A DNA stretch of 64,000 nt from Pseudomonas wadenswilerensis (GCF_900497695.1 NZ_UIDD01000006.1:62001-126000); one strand, 5' to 3'; positions 1-8,577 are shown, counted from the first letter of the stretch. Translations and numbers: made by a program. Notes: a model not told the origin generated them from the letters alone.

Positions 1-1413
1 GGGATTGCTCTGCTGGTCATCTTCAGGCGGCTGCTCGGGCGCTTGTTCGCCCTGGCGTTGTTGCAGCAACTGTTCGACCAGTACCTTGTTGGCCAGCGCC
101 GGTTGCAGTTCCGGTTGGCGCTCCAGGGCCTGCTCGTAGGCATCCAGCGCCGCTTCCAGTTCACCGCTACGGGCCAGGGCATTGCCGCGATTGTAATGGT
201 CGGCGGCGCGGTTGCCCTGGGCGAACTGGCGGGCGGCGCCGTTGAAATCGCCGGCCTCATACAGCGCCAGGCCTTTCCACTGCGGGTCTTCGAAGTGCCG
301 CGCAGCCTCGGCCGGACGCTGCTGTTCAAGCAGGCGCTGGCCTTGCTGGTCGGGGCGCAGCCACAGGTCGTTGAACTCGAGCGCGTAGCTGGGCTGCGGC
401 ACGGCCAGCAGCAACGGCAAGCAGAACAACCAGCCGCGGCGGCCGGCGCAAGCGGCCAGTAGCAACAGTGGCAGCAACAGCCAGTAGCCCTGGTCGGCCC
501 AGCTGTCGAGCTGCACGGTCTGGCCATCGTCACGCAGGCCGTGCGGGTTGTCGAACAGGCGCAGGCCACGCAGGTCGAGGTCGTCGATGCGGGCACTGCG
601 GTAGCGGCCACCGGTGCTGTTGATAAAGGCCTTGAGGCTGGCGCTGTCGAGCCGCGGCAGGAGGATCCCGCCCTGATCGTCCTTGAGGTACTCGCCATTG
701 GCCTGTCTGACCGGCGCACCCTCGGCGCTACCGACGCCGAGCATCAGCAGGCTCGGGCCTTGGCGGCCGAGCGCCTGGACGATGCCCTGACGCTCCTGGG
801 CCTCGAGCGCGGAGCCGATCAACAGCAGCCGACCCTGGCCCAATCCGGCCTGGGCGAGCAGGGCCAGGCCCTTGCGCACGGCCAGATCGGCGCGCTGGCC
901 GGCTTGCGGCATGATCGAGGGTTCCAGGGCTTCGAGCAGGTTGCGGCTGGTGGCCAGGTCGTCGGACAGCGGCACCAGAGTGTGGGCGCTGCCGGCATAG
1001 ACGATGATTGCGGTCTGGCTGTCGCGGCGGTGCTCGAGCAGGTCGAGGATCTTGCGCCGGGCTTGCTCCAGGCGGGTTGGCGCGGCATCGTCGGCGAGCA
1101 TCTGCGGGGTCAGCTCAAGCAGGATCACCAGCGGGTCGGCCGGGCGCTGGCGGGTGTCTTCCAGGCGCTGCCAGCTTGGCCCGATCAGGGCCAGTACGGT
1201 GATCAACCAGGCCAGGCCAAGGGCGATCCACGGCAGTTTGCTGTCGCGGCCGCTGCCGCCACCCAGCAGCACGGCATGAAAGGCCGGCGGCAGGATCATC
1301 TGCCAGCGCCCGGCGCGTTTCTGTCGGTGCCAGAGCTTCCAGAGCAGCCAGGCCAGCAGCGGCAGGATGATCAGCCACAGCGGGCGCAGCCATTGCGGCC
1401 ACAGTTCGCTCAT
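1..1413 (-). CDS. VWA and TPR domain protein (BatB-like), 3' end outside window
   Basis: The minus-strand frame is open from an ATG at 1413 to the left edge, so the C-terminus is missing. Translation begins MSELWPQWLRPLWLIILPLL, an N-terminal membrane segment. A von Willebrand A-type domain follows, with the stretch VVILLELTPQMLADD where the MIDAS motif would be; the classical DxSxS is not conserved here. A second hydrophobic segment (WLLLPLLLLAACAGRRGWLF) lies near residue 310, then a TPR-like stretch (HYNRGNALARSGELEAALDAYEQAL) that becomes Gln/Pro/Glu-rich at the edge. The start overlaps the stop of the next VWA gene by four bases, as in Bat operons with two VWA proteins and a TPR. These operons are linked to stress tolerance in other bacteria; the exact role here is unknown. 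Confidence 0.85.
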   Translation of the reverse strand, partial: MSELWPQWLRPLWLIILPLLAWLLWKLWHRQKRAGRWQMILPPAFHAVLLGGGSGRDSKLPWIALGLAWLITVLALIGPSWQRLEDTRQRPADPLVILLELTPQMLADDAAPTRLEQARRKILDLLEHRRDSQTAIIVYAGSAHTLVPLSDDLATSRNLLEALEPSIMPQAGQRADLAVRKGLALLAQAGLGQGRLLLIGSALEAQERQGIVQALGRQGPSLLMLGVGSAEGAPVRQANGEYLKDDQGGILLPRLDSASLKAFINSTGGRYRSARIDDLDLRGLRLFDNPHGLRDDGQTVQLDSWADQGYWLLLPLLLLAACAGRRGWLFCLPLLLAVPQPSYALEFNDLWLRPDQQGQRLLEQQRPAEAARHFEDPQWKGLALYEAGDFNGAARQFAQGNRAADHYNRGNALARSGELEAALDAYEQALERQPELQPALANKVLVEQLLQQRQGEQAPEQPPEDDQQSNP

Positions 1414-2486
1414 CGCCGCCTCCTCAGGCGCAGCCGCTGCAAGCGCTGGCGCCATTCCGGGTGCGGCTGCAAAAAGCGCGGGCGGCGCAGCAGGCGCTGT
1501 AGCAGGTTGTCAGGCCATTGCTGCTCGATCACCAGCAGCACGCTCAGCAACAGGGCCAGGGCCAGCGGCCAGCCGTACAGCGGCTGGGCGGTGCGCGCCT
1601 GGGTCGGCTGCTGGGCCACCGGCTCCAGGCGGTCGAGGGCTTCGCCGATGGCATGGAGTTCTTCGCCGTCGTGGGCGCGGAAGTAGCTGCCGCCGGTCAG
1701 CTCGGCGATTTCCTTGAGCGAGGCTTCGTCCAGGTCCAGGCTCGGGTTGATGCCCAATAGCCCGGCGGTACCGGTTTGCTCCGGATCAGCACCGATGCCG
1801 ATGGTGTAGATACGCACGTTTTCCTGGGCGGCCAGACGCGCCGCAGTCAGCGGATGGATCTGCCCGCCATTGTTGGCGCCGTCGGTGACCAGCACCAGCA
1901 CCCGGCTCTGCGCCGGGCGCTGGCGCAGGCGCTTGAGGCCCAGGCCGATGGCGTCGCCGATGGCGGTGTTCTTGCCGGCAATGCCGATTTGCGCTTCGTC
2001 GAGGAAGGTGCGCACGGTACGCCGGTCGAAGGTCAGTGGCGCTTGCAGGTAGGCCTGGCTGCCGAACAGGATCAGGCCGACACGGTCGCCCTGGCGCTGT
2101 TCGAGAAAGTCGCCGAGCAGGGCCTTGACCAGGGTCAGGCGGCTGACGTCGTCGCCTTGCCACTGCATGTCGGGAAAGTCCATGGAGCCGGATACATCCA
2201 CCGCCACCAGCAGGTCGCGGCCACTGGCGGCCACCGGCAACGGCTCGCCCAGCCATTGCGGGCGGGCGGCGGCGAACAGCAATAACAGCCAGACCAGCAC
2301 GAACGGTGCCTGCTGGCGCCAGGTCGGCAGGTTCAGGCGCGCACGGCGGCCGGCCAGGCCTTCGAGCTCATCGAGAAAGCTGACCTTGAGCACCGGCTCA
2401 CCGCTGTCGGCGGCAGGCAGCAGCAGGCGCGCCAGCCAGGGCAGCGGCAACAGTACGAAGATCCACGGCCAGGCCAGTTCAAACAT
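1410..2486 (-). CDS. VWA domain membrane protein (BatA-like)
   Basis: 358 residues. Two N-terminal hydrophobic segments (FELAWPWIFVLLPLPWLARL and FVLVWLLLLFAAARP) flank a short loop, followed by a full von Willebrand A domain. The metal-binding MIDAS signature is clear: LLVAVDVSGSMDF (DxSxS), then T in NTAIGDAIGLGLKRL and D in VLVLVTDGANNGG. A C-terminal membrane helix (PLALALLLSVLLVIEQQ) precedes a basic tail. This is the BatA arrangement: a membrane-anchored VWA domain facing the periplasm, thought to work with the MoxR ATPase encoded upstream. The start overlaps the end of the DUF4381 gene and its stop overlaps the next VWA start, indicating translational coupling. Confidence 0.9.
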   Translation of the reverse strand: MFELAWPWIFVLLPLPWLARLLLPAADSGEPVLKVSFLDELEGLAGRRARLNLPTWRQQAPFVLVWLLLLFAAARPQWLGEPLPVAASGRDLLVAVDVSGSMDFPDMQWQGDDVSRLTLVKALLGDFLEQRQGDRVGLILFGSQAYLQAPLTFDRRTVRTFLDEAQIGIAGKNTAIGDAIGLGLKRLRQRPAQSRVLVLVTDGANNGGQIHPLTAARLAAQENVRIYTIGIGADPEQTGTAGLLGINPSLDLDEASLKEIAELTGGSYFRAHDGEELHAIGEALDRLEPVAQQPTQARTAQPLYGWPLALALLLSVLLVIEQQWPDNLLQRLLRRPRFLQPHPEWRQRLQRLRLRRRR

Positions 2487-2973
2487 GTTTGCGGATCCAG
2501 GTTTCGACCGACTGGTTAAGCCCGTTGATGGCTTTGTCGTCGAGTTTGCATTCGGGCTTGTAGGCGCCTTCGACCAGCACCATCCAGCGCGTCAGGCCGG
2601 CGGCCGGGCAGCGGTTATCCAGAAACGCCAGCCATTGGCGGCCGTTGAGGGTATGGCTGTGGCTGCCCGGGTAATGGTTGCGACACAGGCGCTTGAGCAG
2701 GGCGTTGATCTGCTGCAGCCAGGCGCCGGCCGGGGCGCCGTCGTAGGGTTTGGGCAGGCGCGCGAGCTCGGCCAGGGCCTCGATGCGCACCGGGTCCAGG
2801 GGCAGTTCGGCACGCACGATGGGCTTCTTGCCCGGGCGCCAATGGCGCAGGCGCCACAGGCCCCAGCCCAGCAGCGGCAGCAGCAACAGCAGCGCCCACC
2901 AGCCCGGGGCCAGCGGCCACCAGCCGATCGGCGCCGGGGTGATCAACGGCTGCAACTGATCGAGCGGGTTCAC
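2479..2973 (-). CDS. DUF4381 domain membrane protein
   Basis: 164 residues from a GTG at 2973 whose last bases overlap the TGA of the DUF58 gene (GTGA). The frame stays open further upstream, but that part runs in the wrong frame over the DUF58 gene, so I reject a longer start. The protein begins MNPLDQLQPLITPAPIGWWP, then has one strong membrane helix (WWALLLLLPLLGWGLW) and a soluble C-terminal part with WLQQINALLKRLCRNHYP and WLAFLDNR. This layout is typical of the small DUF4381 proteins that sit between DUF58 and VWA genes in MoxR operons. Its biochemical role is not known. Confidence 0.85.
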   Translation of the reverse strand: MNPLDQLQPLITPAPIGWWPLAPGWWALLLLLPLLGWGLWRLRHWRPGKKPIVRAELPLDPVRIEALAELARLPKPYDGAPAGAWLQQINALLKRLCRNHYPGSHSHTLNGRQWLAFLDNRCPAAGLTRWMVLVEGAYKPECKLDDKAINGLNQSVETWIRKHV

Positions 2974-3914
2974 GAGGTTTTCCCCGGACGTTGCGCGTTG
3001 AGGTACTCGCGCAGTTGCTCGATCATCTCGCTCTGGGTGCTCAGTGGCATCAGCACCACCCGCAGCTTTTGCGCCAGCAGTTCCCAGCGCTCGATACGCG
3101 CTTCGCTTTGCTGGCGGTAGCTCTTGCGCAGGGTCGGGTCGAGGGTGTCGAGCTCCAGTTGCGCACCGCGCTGGGCAAAGCGCAGCAGGCCGGCGGCGGG
3201 CAGGGCGTGGTCGAGCGGGTCGGACAGCGGCAACAGCAGCAGGTCGCAATGGCGCGAAAGCAGGCTCAGCTGTTGTTCGACCGCAGGCGTCAGCGCCCGC
3301 TCGTCGCAGATGATGATCGCCAGGCTGCCCGGGCGCAGCACTTCGCGGGCGCGGCGCAGGGCGATGCCAAGGCTGTCGGCCTGGGGTACGGCTTCGGTAT
3401 GCAGCGACTGGTTGACCCGTGCCAGGCGGTTGAGCAGTTGCAGCAGGCTCTGCTTGCTGCGCCGTGGCTTGATCTCGTAGTGCTCGTTGTCGCCGAACAC
3501 CAGGCCGCCTATGCGGTCGTTATGGCCCAGGGCGGCCCAGCCGATCAAGGCGGCGGCCTGGGCGGCGAGCACCGACTTGAACATCAGCCCGGAGCCGAAG
3601 AACAGGCGCTGGCTCTGTTCGACGAGGATGAAGATCGGCCGTTCGCGTTCCTCATGGAACAGCTTGGTGTGCGGCTCCTGGGTGCGCGCGGTCACCCGCC
3701 AGTCGATGTTGCGCACATCGTCGCCGGCCTGGTAGACCCGCACCTGATCGAAATCGACCCCGCGCCCGCGCAGTTTCGAGTGGTGCAGTCCTACCAGAGG
3801 GCTGCGCTGGCCGGGCCGGGAGAACAGCTGCACTTCGCGCACGCGATGACGCATCTCGATCAACTCGGCGAGGCTGATGCGGATTCCGGGCGCGGCCAGC
3901 AGGCGATTGGGCAT
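2970..3914 (-). CDS. DUF58 domain protein
   Basis: 314 residues. It carries the DUF58 hallmark GVDFDQVRVYQAGDDVRNID followed by WRVTARTQEPHTKLFHEERE, then a degenerate VWA-like fold (FILVEQSQRLFFGSG). No membrane segment is evident. DUF58 proteins are almost always encoded next to a MoxR AAA+ ATPase and are thought to act as its partner or substrate adaptor. It lies 4 bp downstream of the MoxR gene and overlaps the DUF4381 gene, so the five genes from 4878 down to the left edge are very probably one transcription unit. Confidence 0.9.
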   Translation of the reverse strand: MPNRLLAAPGIRISLAELIEMRHRVREVQLFSRPGQRSPLVGLHHSKLRGRGVDFDQVRVYQAGDDVRNIDWRVTARTQEPHTKLFHEERERPIFILVEQSQRLFFGSGLMFKSVLAAQAAALIGWAALGHNDRIGGLVFGDNEHYEIKPRRSKQSLLQLLNRLARVNQSLHTEAVPQADSLGIALRRAREVLRPGSLAIIICDERALTPAVEQQLSLLSRHCDLLLLPLSDPLDHALPAAGLLRFAQRGAQLELDTLDPTLRKSYRQQSEARIERWELLAQKLRVVLMPLSTQSEMIEQLREYLNAQRPGKTS

Positions 3915-3918
3915 GGGT

Positions 3919-4878
3919 TCAGGCGACGGCGACGACGTCGAGGATGCGCTGGATCACCCGGTCCTGGTCAATCCCGGCGGCCTCGGCCTCGAAGGAAAGA
4001 ATGATGCGGTGGCGCAGCACGTCGAACAGCACCGCCTGGATGTCTTCGGGGCTGACGAAGTCGCGCCCGGCCAGCCAGGCATGGGCCCGCGCGCAGCGGT
4101 CGAGGGCAATCGAGCCACGGGGGCTGGCGCCGTATGCGATCCAGTCGGCCAGCTCCAGGTCGTACTTGGCCGGGGTGCGGGTGGCCATGACCAGTTGCAC
4201 CAGGTACTCCTCCACCGCATCGGCCATGTACAGGCCGAGGATTTCCTTGCGCGCGGCAAAAATCGCTTGCTGGCTGACCCGGCGCTCCGGCTTGGTCTCG
4301 CCGTTCAGGGCCTCGCCGCGGGCCTGCAGGAGGATGCGGCGCTCCACGGCGGCGTCCGGGAAGCCGATCTTGACGTGCATGAGGAAGCGATCGAGCTGGG
4401 CTTCGGGCAGTGGGTAGGTGCCTTCCTGCTCGATCGGGTTTTGCGTGGCCATTACCAGGAACAACGGCGACAGCTCGTAGGTACTGCGCCCGACGCTGAC
4501 CTGGCGCTCGGCCATGGCTTCGAGCAGCGCCGACTGGACCTTGGCCGGGGCGCGGTTGATTTCATCGGCCAGCACCAGGTTGTGGAAGATCGGTCCCTGC
4601 TGGAACACGAAGCTGCCGGTTTCCGGGCGGTAGATTTCGGTGCCGGTGATGTCGGCCGGGAGCAGGTCGGGGGTGAACTGGATACGATGGAACTCGGCTT
4701 CGACACCTTCGGCCAGTTCCTTGATGGCCTTGGTCTTGGCCAGGCCCGGGGCGCCTTCGACCAGCATGTGGCCGTCGGCGAGAAGCACGATGAGCAAGCG
4801 CTCGACGAGTTTTTCCTGGCCCAGGATCTGGGTTGAAAGAAAGGTGCGCAGCGCGATCAGCGCCTCACGGTGTTCCAT
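3919..4878 (-). CDS. MoxR family AAA+ ATPase
   Basis: 319 residues, the usual size for MoxR ATPases. The Walker A-like loop is GAPGLAKTKAIKELA near residue 40 and the Walker B is LVLADEINRAPAKVQSALLE near residue 105, followed by the MoxR signature MAERQVSVG and the sensor-1 segment MATQNPIEQEGTYPLPEAQLD. The C-terminal lid (YGASPRGSIALDRCARAHA) carries the sensor-2 arginine. MoxR proteins are chaperone-like ATPases that help mature or insert metals into partner proteins. It is the first gene of the minus-strand operon, with a non-coding stretch holding a REP palindrome upstream. Confidence 0.93.
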   Translation of the reverse strand: MEHREALIALRTFLSTQILGQEKLVERLLIVLLADGHMLVEGAPGLAKTKAIKELAEGVEAEFHRIQFTPDLLPADITGTEIYRPETGSFVFQQGPIFHNLVLADEINRAPAKVQSALLEAMAERQVSVGRSTYELSPLFLVMATQNPIEQEGTYPLPEAQLDRFLMHVKIGFPDAAVERRILLQARGEALNGETKPERRVSQQAIFAARKEILGLYMADAVEEYLVQLVMATRTPAKYDLELADWIAYGASPRGSIALDRCARAHAWLAGRDFVSPEDIQAVLFDVLRHRIILSFEAEAAGIDQDRVIQRILDVVAVA

Positions 4879-5024
4879 CGTTGAAGGTTCCTGGGAAAAA
4901 GCCAGGGCGTGCGGCGTAAAAGCACCCAGGCGGGGGCTGATACTTTAATGCATCCGGAGGGCTGGCGACTAACGGCAGCAGGGAAATTTGTTCAAATCGC
5001 AAAGTCAGGGGCTGCTGCGCAGCC

Positions 5025-5092
5025 CATCGTCGGCAACGCCAACTCCCACAGGGATCGCGCTGACCCTGTGGGAGCTGGCGTTGCCAGCGATG
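5025..5092. repeat. REP-type inverted repeat pair
   Basis: Two ~29-base arms (5025-5053 and 5064-5092) are inverted copies of each other with two mismatches around a 10-base spacer. The core of each arm is GGCAACGCCA..CTCCCACAGG or its complement. The same element occurs at 63562-63638. It lies between the MoxR gene and the 3' end of the MFS transporter gene. A further small hairpin (GCTGCTGCGCAGC, 5011-5023) adjoins it. Such palindromes in Pseudomonas are typical REP/BIME elements. No coding potential is claimed for the rest of 4879-5115. Confidence 0.85.
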
Positions 5093-5115
5093 CAAGGCAG
5101 AGCCTTGCCGGTCAC

Positions 5116-6444
5116 TCAGTTCTTGAAGCTGGAATGCTTGCGCCCCTGGTCACACAGGGCAAACACCACCACCAATACCGCTGCCACCACCAGGATCAGC
5201 GCCACGCCATCAGTGGAGTGGGTCGCCGAGTTGGCCACCAGCGCCAGGCCACCCAGCGGTGCCAGGCCGCCAGCCACGGCCGTGCCGATCTCGCGCCCGG
5301 TGCCAAAGCCCGAAGAGCGGGTCTGGGTCGGGAACTGGCGGCTGAGGAACGAGCCCTGAGGGGCGAACATCATCGGTGCGAGGATGCCGGTACCGATGGC
5401 AATCGCCAGGTAGATCATCATCGGCTCGCCAGTGTTGAGCAGGGCCAGGAACGGGTAGGCGAACAGCACCGAGAACAGCCCGCCGAACATCAACACGGTC
5501 TTGCTGCTCCATTTGTCGCACAGCCAGCCGAAGAATGGCACGGCAATGATGGCCACCAGGCTGGCGATGGTCACCGACAGCGAGGTGACATGGGCTTCGA
5601 CGCCCTTGTACTGGGTCAGGTAGGCCAGCGAGAAGGTCTTGAAGATGTAGCTCAGGGCGTTGTAGCCGATGGCCACGAAGAACACCACGGCCAGGCCCTT
5701 GAGGTCGTTGCGAAACAGCAGCTTGAGCGGCGATACCTGCTCCTTGGCCGGGGTTTTGTCGAGCTCTTTGAAGTCCGGGGTTTCCGGGATGCTTTTGCGC
5801 ACCCAGAGGCCGACGCCGACCAGCACGATGCTGCAGATGAACGGGATGCGCCAGCCGCCGGAAAGCAGGAACTCGTTGCCGTTCATGGTCAGCAGGTAGA
5901 CGGTCAGCGACGACAGCAGCAGGCCCAGGTTCAGCCCCAGCGCCGGCCAGGCGCCCTGGCTGCCGCGCTTGCCTTCGCTGGCGTGTTCATAGGAGGTCAC
6001 CGCTGCGCCAGACAGCTCGGCGCCGGCGCCCAGGCCCTGGATGATGCGCACCAGCACGAGGATGATCGGCGCCCAGATGCCGATCGAGGCGTAGCTGGGG
6101 ATCAGGCCGATCAGGGTGGTGCACACGCCCATCATGCAGAAGGTGATGACCAGCACCTGCTTGCGCCCGAAACGGTCGCCCAGGTAGCCGAACAGCACGC
6201 CGCCGAAGGGCCGGGCGATAAAGCCAATGGCGAAGGTGGAAAACGCCAGCAGCGAGGCCACCGCCGGGTTGCTCGGGTCGAAGAAGATCTTCGAGAAGAC
6301 GATTGCTGCCATGGTCGCGTACAGGTAGAAATCGTACCACTCCAGCATCGAGCCGAAGATGGTCGCGGCGGCGACCTTGCGCAGGCGTTTGCGTTTCTGT
6401 TCCGGGGTTTCGGTCGCGGCCGTGGCCGCCTCATGTACCGACAT
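5116..6444 (-). CDS. MFS transporter of the metabolite:H+ symporter type
   Basis: 442 residues with about twelve hydrophobic segments. The N-terminus has the metabolite:H+ symporter (MHS) signature FGSMLEWYDFYLYATMAAIV, and the loop 2-3 motif is GYLGDRFGRKQVL. LVRIIQGLGAGAELSGA follows, also typical of MHS transporters such as the alpha-ketoglutarate permease KgtP and ShiA. The ribosome-binding site AAGGAAA lies just upstream of the ATG. It is the last gene of a three-gene minus-strand group after the L-2-hydroxyglutarate oxidase gene, so an inferred substrate is 2-hydroxyglutarate, 2-oxoglutarate or a related C5 dicarboxylate. The sequence alone does not fix the substrate. Confidence 0.88.
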   Translation of the reverse strand: MSVHEAATAATETPEQKRKRLRKVAAATIFGSMLEWYDFYLYATMAAIVFSKIFFDPSNPAVASLLAFSTFAIGFIARPFGGVLFGYLGDRFGRKQVLVITFCMMGVCTTLIGLIPSYASIGIWAPIILVLVRIIQGLGAGAELSGAAVTSYEHASEGKRGSQGAWPALGLNLGLLLSSLTVYLLTMNGNEFLLSGGWRIPFICSIVLVGVGLWVRKSIPETPDFKELDKTPAKEQVSPLKLLFRNDLKGLAVVFFVAIGYNALSYIFKTFSLAYLTQYKGVEAHVTSLSVTIASLVAIIAVPFFGWLCDKWSSKTVLMFGGLFSVLFAYPFLALLNTGEPMMIYLAIAIGTGILAPMMFAPQGSFLSRQFPTQTRSSGFGTGREIGTAVAGGLAPLGGLALVANSATHSTDGVALILVVAAVLVVVFALCDQGRKHSSFKN

Positions 6445-6489
6445 GTGAGGTTTCCTTTTTTGTCTTTGTAGTTAGGTGTGCAGCAGGAT

Positions 6490-7683
6490 TCAGCGGGCCT
6501 TGAAAATTCTTTCGGCGATCATCTGGCCGATCGGGATGGCCGAGGTGGCCGCCGGCGACGGTGCATTGCAGACGTGCACCATGCGCGGGGTCTCGGCGAA
6601 CAGGAAGTCATGCACCAGGGTGCCGTCGCGCATCACCGCCTGGGCGCGGATGCCGGCTTCATAGGGCTGCAGGTCTTCAACATTCAGCGATGGGCAGTAT
6701 TTGCGGCATTGCTCCAGGTAGCCGCTTTTGAACAGCGAGTTCTTCATCTCGGCAGTGCCGGAGCCGAGGTTGTTCCAGATGGTTTTCCAGAACCCCGGGA
6801 AGCGCGCGTATTCGGCCACGTCGCGCCAGTTCACCGAGAACTTGCGGTAGTTTTCCCGGCCCAGGCCCAGTACGGCGTTGGGCCCGACGGTAACGCTGCC
6901 GTCGATCATCCGCGTCAGGTGCACGCCAAGAAACGGCAGCTCCGGGTCGGGGATCGGGTAGATCAGGTGGTTGACGATGTCGTTCTTGGTCGCTGGCAGG
7001 CGGAAGTATTCGCCGCGAAAGGGGATGATCTGGTGGTCGATCTTGACCCCGGCCAGGGCTGCCAGGCGGTCCGATTGCAGGCCGGCGCAGGCCACCAGCT
7101 GGCGGGCGCTCCAGACCTTGTCGTCGCTGCTGATGGTGACCTTGTCGGCGGTCTCGACGATGGCCCGCACGGTGGTCTGCAGCTGTACTTCGCCGCCGAA
7201 CCTCTGGATGACCCGGGCCATGGCTTCGCAGACCTGCTTGTAGTCGACGATACCGGTGGCATCGAGGAACAGGCCGCCGAGGCCGACGATGTTCGGCTCG
7301 CGCCGTTGCAGTTCCTTGGCATCCAGCTGCTCGACCTTCAGACCGTTCTGCTGCGAACGCTCATAGAGGGCGTGCATGCGCTCGACTTCCAGCGGCGTGG
7401 ATGCCACCAGCAGCTTGCCGCAGACGTCGAACTTGATCTGGTGCTCGGTGCAGAACTCCTTGGTGGCCTGGGCACCGCGCTTGCACAGGTCGGCCTTGAG
7501 GCTGCCCGGGGCGTAGTAGATCCCCGCGTGGATCACGCCACTGTTATGCCCAGTCTGGTGTTTGGCCAGGCTGCTTTCTTTTTCGAGAATCAGCAAGGAT
7601 GCGCCCGGTTGGCGCTCCAGCAGGGCCATGGCGGTGGCGAGGCCGACGATGCCGCCGCCGATGATGCAGTAGTCGTAGATCAT
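6490..7683 (-). CDS. lhgO: L-2-hydroxyglutarate oxidase/dehydrogenase
   Basis: 397 residues. The N-terminal dinucleotide-binding motif YCIIGGGIVGLATAMALLE marks the DAO-type FAD fold. KHQTGHNSGVIHAGIYYAPG and PFRGEYFRL are signatures of the LhgO/L2HGDH family. The C-terminal segment (AGIRAQAVMRDGTLVHDFL, then NAPSPAATSAIPIG) closes the FAD site. The enzyme oxidises L-2-hydroxyglutarate to 2-oxoglutarate and passes electrons to the respiratory chain. The site AAGGTGA precedes the ATG at a good distance. It is preceded by a FadR-type regulator gene and a likely operator, and followed 45 bp later by an MHS transporter gene. Confidence 0.93.
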   Translation of the reverse strand: MIYDYCIIGGGIVGLATAMALLERQPGASLLILEKESSLAKHQTGHNSGVIHAGIYYAPGSLKADLCKRGAQATKEFCTEHQIKFDVCGKLLVASTPLEVERMHALYERSQQNGLKVEQLDAKELQRREPNIVGLGGLFLDATGIVDYKQVCEAMARVIQRFGGEVQLQTTVRAIVETADKVTISSDDKVWSARQLVACAGLQSDRLAALAGVKIDHQIIPFRGEYFRLPATKNDIVNHLIYPIPDPELPFLGVHLTRMIDGSVTVGPNAVLGLGRENYRKFSVNWRDVAEYARFPGFWKTIWNNLGSGTAEMKNSLFKSGYLEQCRKYCPSLNVEDLQPYEAGIRAQAVMRDGTLVHDFLFAETPRMVHVCNAPSPAATSAIPIGQMIAERIFKAR

Positions 7684-7724
7684 GCAGGTGTCACCTTGGC
7701 GTGTTCTTATCAGAGAGTCTGCTT

Positions 7725-7741
7725 ATCAGGTTGTCAGACTA
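7725..7741. promoter_or_regulatory. Likely operator of the FCD/GntR regulator, copy 1
   Basis: The segment ATCAGGTTGTCAGAC is repeated exactly at 8519-8533, and within it TTGTCAGACTA approximates the palindrome TTGTC-A-GACAA. It sits about 45 bp upstream of the lhgO start. FadR-type (FCD) GntR regulators typically bind short GTN-NAC palindromes near their own and their target genes. Binding is an inference. Confidence 0.6.
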
Positions 7742-7791
7742 AGTAGGTCAAACAAAAGGGCGCCATGCAGCAGCGCCCGCTTATAGGGGGG

Positions 7792-8502
7792 TCAGTCGAT
7801 ACTCGGCAGGTCCAGTTTCAGGCGTTTGGCCGAGGCCCGCAGGTGTGCTTCGGCGCAGGCTGCGGCGGCAAGCCCGTCGCCATCGGCGATGGCCTGGTAC
7901 AGCGCCTGGTGCTCGCGGTGGGCATCGGCCGAACCGCCCACCGAATGCGCCGCGGAGTTTTCCCAGGCGGTGCGACGAGCGGCGGCCAGTTGTCCACGCA
8001 GAAAATCATGGAAGGCGACGAAATAATCGTTCTTGCTGGCTTCGGTGATGGCGCGGTGAAACTCGACATCGGCGGCGGCTGCCACGGCAAAGTCGCTGCG
8101 CTTGTCGAGCATCTCCTGCAGGGCCTTGCTCATGCGCGCAAGGTCGGCGGCGTCACGGCGCTGGGCGGCCACCGAGGCGGCCTGGGTCTCGATCCACAGG
8201 CGCACTTCGAACATCTGCACCAGGTCCGGGCTGCGGCCTTGCGCAGAAGGGAAGCGGAATACCGTGCCGGTCGGGGTTTGTGAAATGTACGAACCCAGGC
8301 CGCGGCGGGCGATCAGCACTCCGTCAGCCTTGAGCTGGGCCACGGCCTCGCGCACCACCGAGCGGCTGACGTTCAATTGCTCGGCCAGTTGCTGTTCGGT
8401 GGGCAGGCGCGATTCGGCTGCCAGGCGACCGGAATCGATTTCGGCGCGGATGGCGCCGACAACCCGTTCAACCAGGGTGTCGGGGCGCTGAAGCTCAAGC
8501 AT
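7792..8502 (-). CDS. lhgR: FCD-type GntR transcriptional regulator, probably LhgR-like
   Basis: 236 residues from the ATG at 8502. A TTG 11 codons upstream is in frame, but it lies inside a palindrome that looks like the operator, so I prefer the ATG. The N-terminal winged helix (VVGAIRAEIDSGRLAAESRLPTEQQLAEQLNVSRSVVREAVAQL) is classic FadR type. The C-terminal FCD effector domain has the metal-ligand pattern D-x3-H in DVEFHRAITEAS plus H near the end in DAHREHQALYQAI. Placed directly before lhgO, with duplicated operator-like sequences, it most likely represses the module and responds to L-2-hydroxyglutarate. The symbol is by context. Confidence 0.8.
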   Translation of the reverse strand: MLELQRPDTLVERVVGAIRAEIDSGRLAAESRLPTEQQLAEQLNVSRSVVREAVAQLKADGVLIARRGLGSYISQTPTGTVFRFPSAQGRSPDLVQMFEVRLWIETQAASVAAQRRDAADLARMSKALQEMLDKRSDFAVAAAADVEFHRAITEASKNDYFVAFHDFLRGQLAAARRTAWENSAAHSVGGSADAHREHQALYQAIADGDGLAAAACAEAHLRASAKRLKLDLPSID

Positions 8503-8518
8503 GAGGGGTGGCTCATTA

Positions 8519-8535
8519 ATCAGGTTGTCAGACAA
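8519..8535. promoter_or_regulatory. Likely operator of the FCD/GntR regulator, copy 2
   Basis: Second exact copy of ATCAGGTTGTCAGAC, here forming the perfect palindrome TTGTCAGACAA (8525-8535) just upstream of the chosen regulator start. This fits autoregulation and argues against the upstream TTG start. Confidence 0.6.
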
Positions 8536-8577
8536 TGCCTTTTGCAGCGGTTCCTTGTCAAGAAACCGCGTGGGCGA

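Noticed and set aside
541..1686. 381-codon plus-strand open frame at the left edge
   Set aside because: Lies antisense to the two VWA genes, which overlap in proper operon fashion.
4909..6471. 520-codon plus-strand open frame over the MFS gene
   Set aside because: Antisense to a clear 12-helix transporter and runs across the REP pair.
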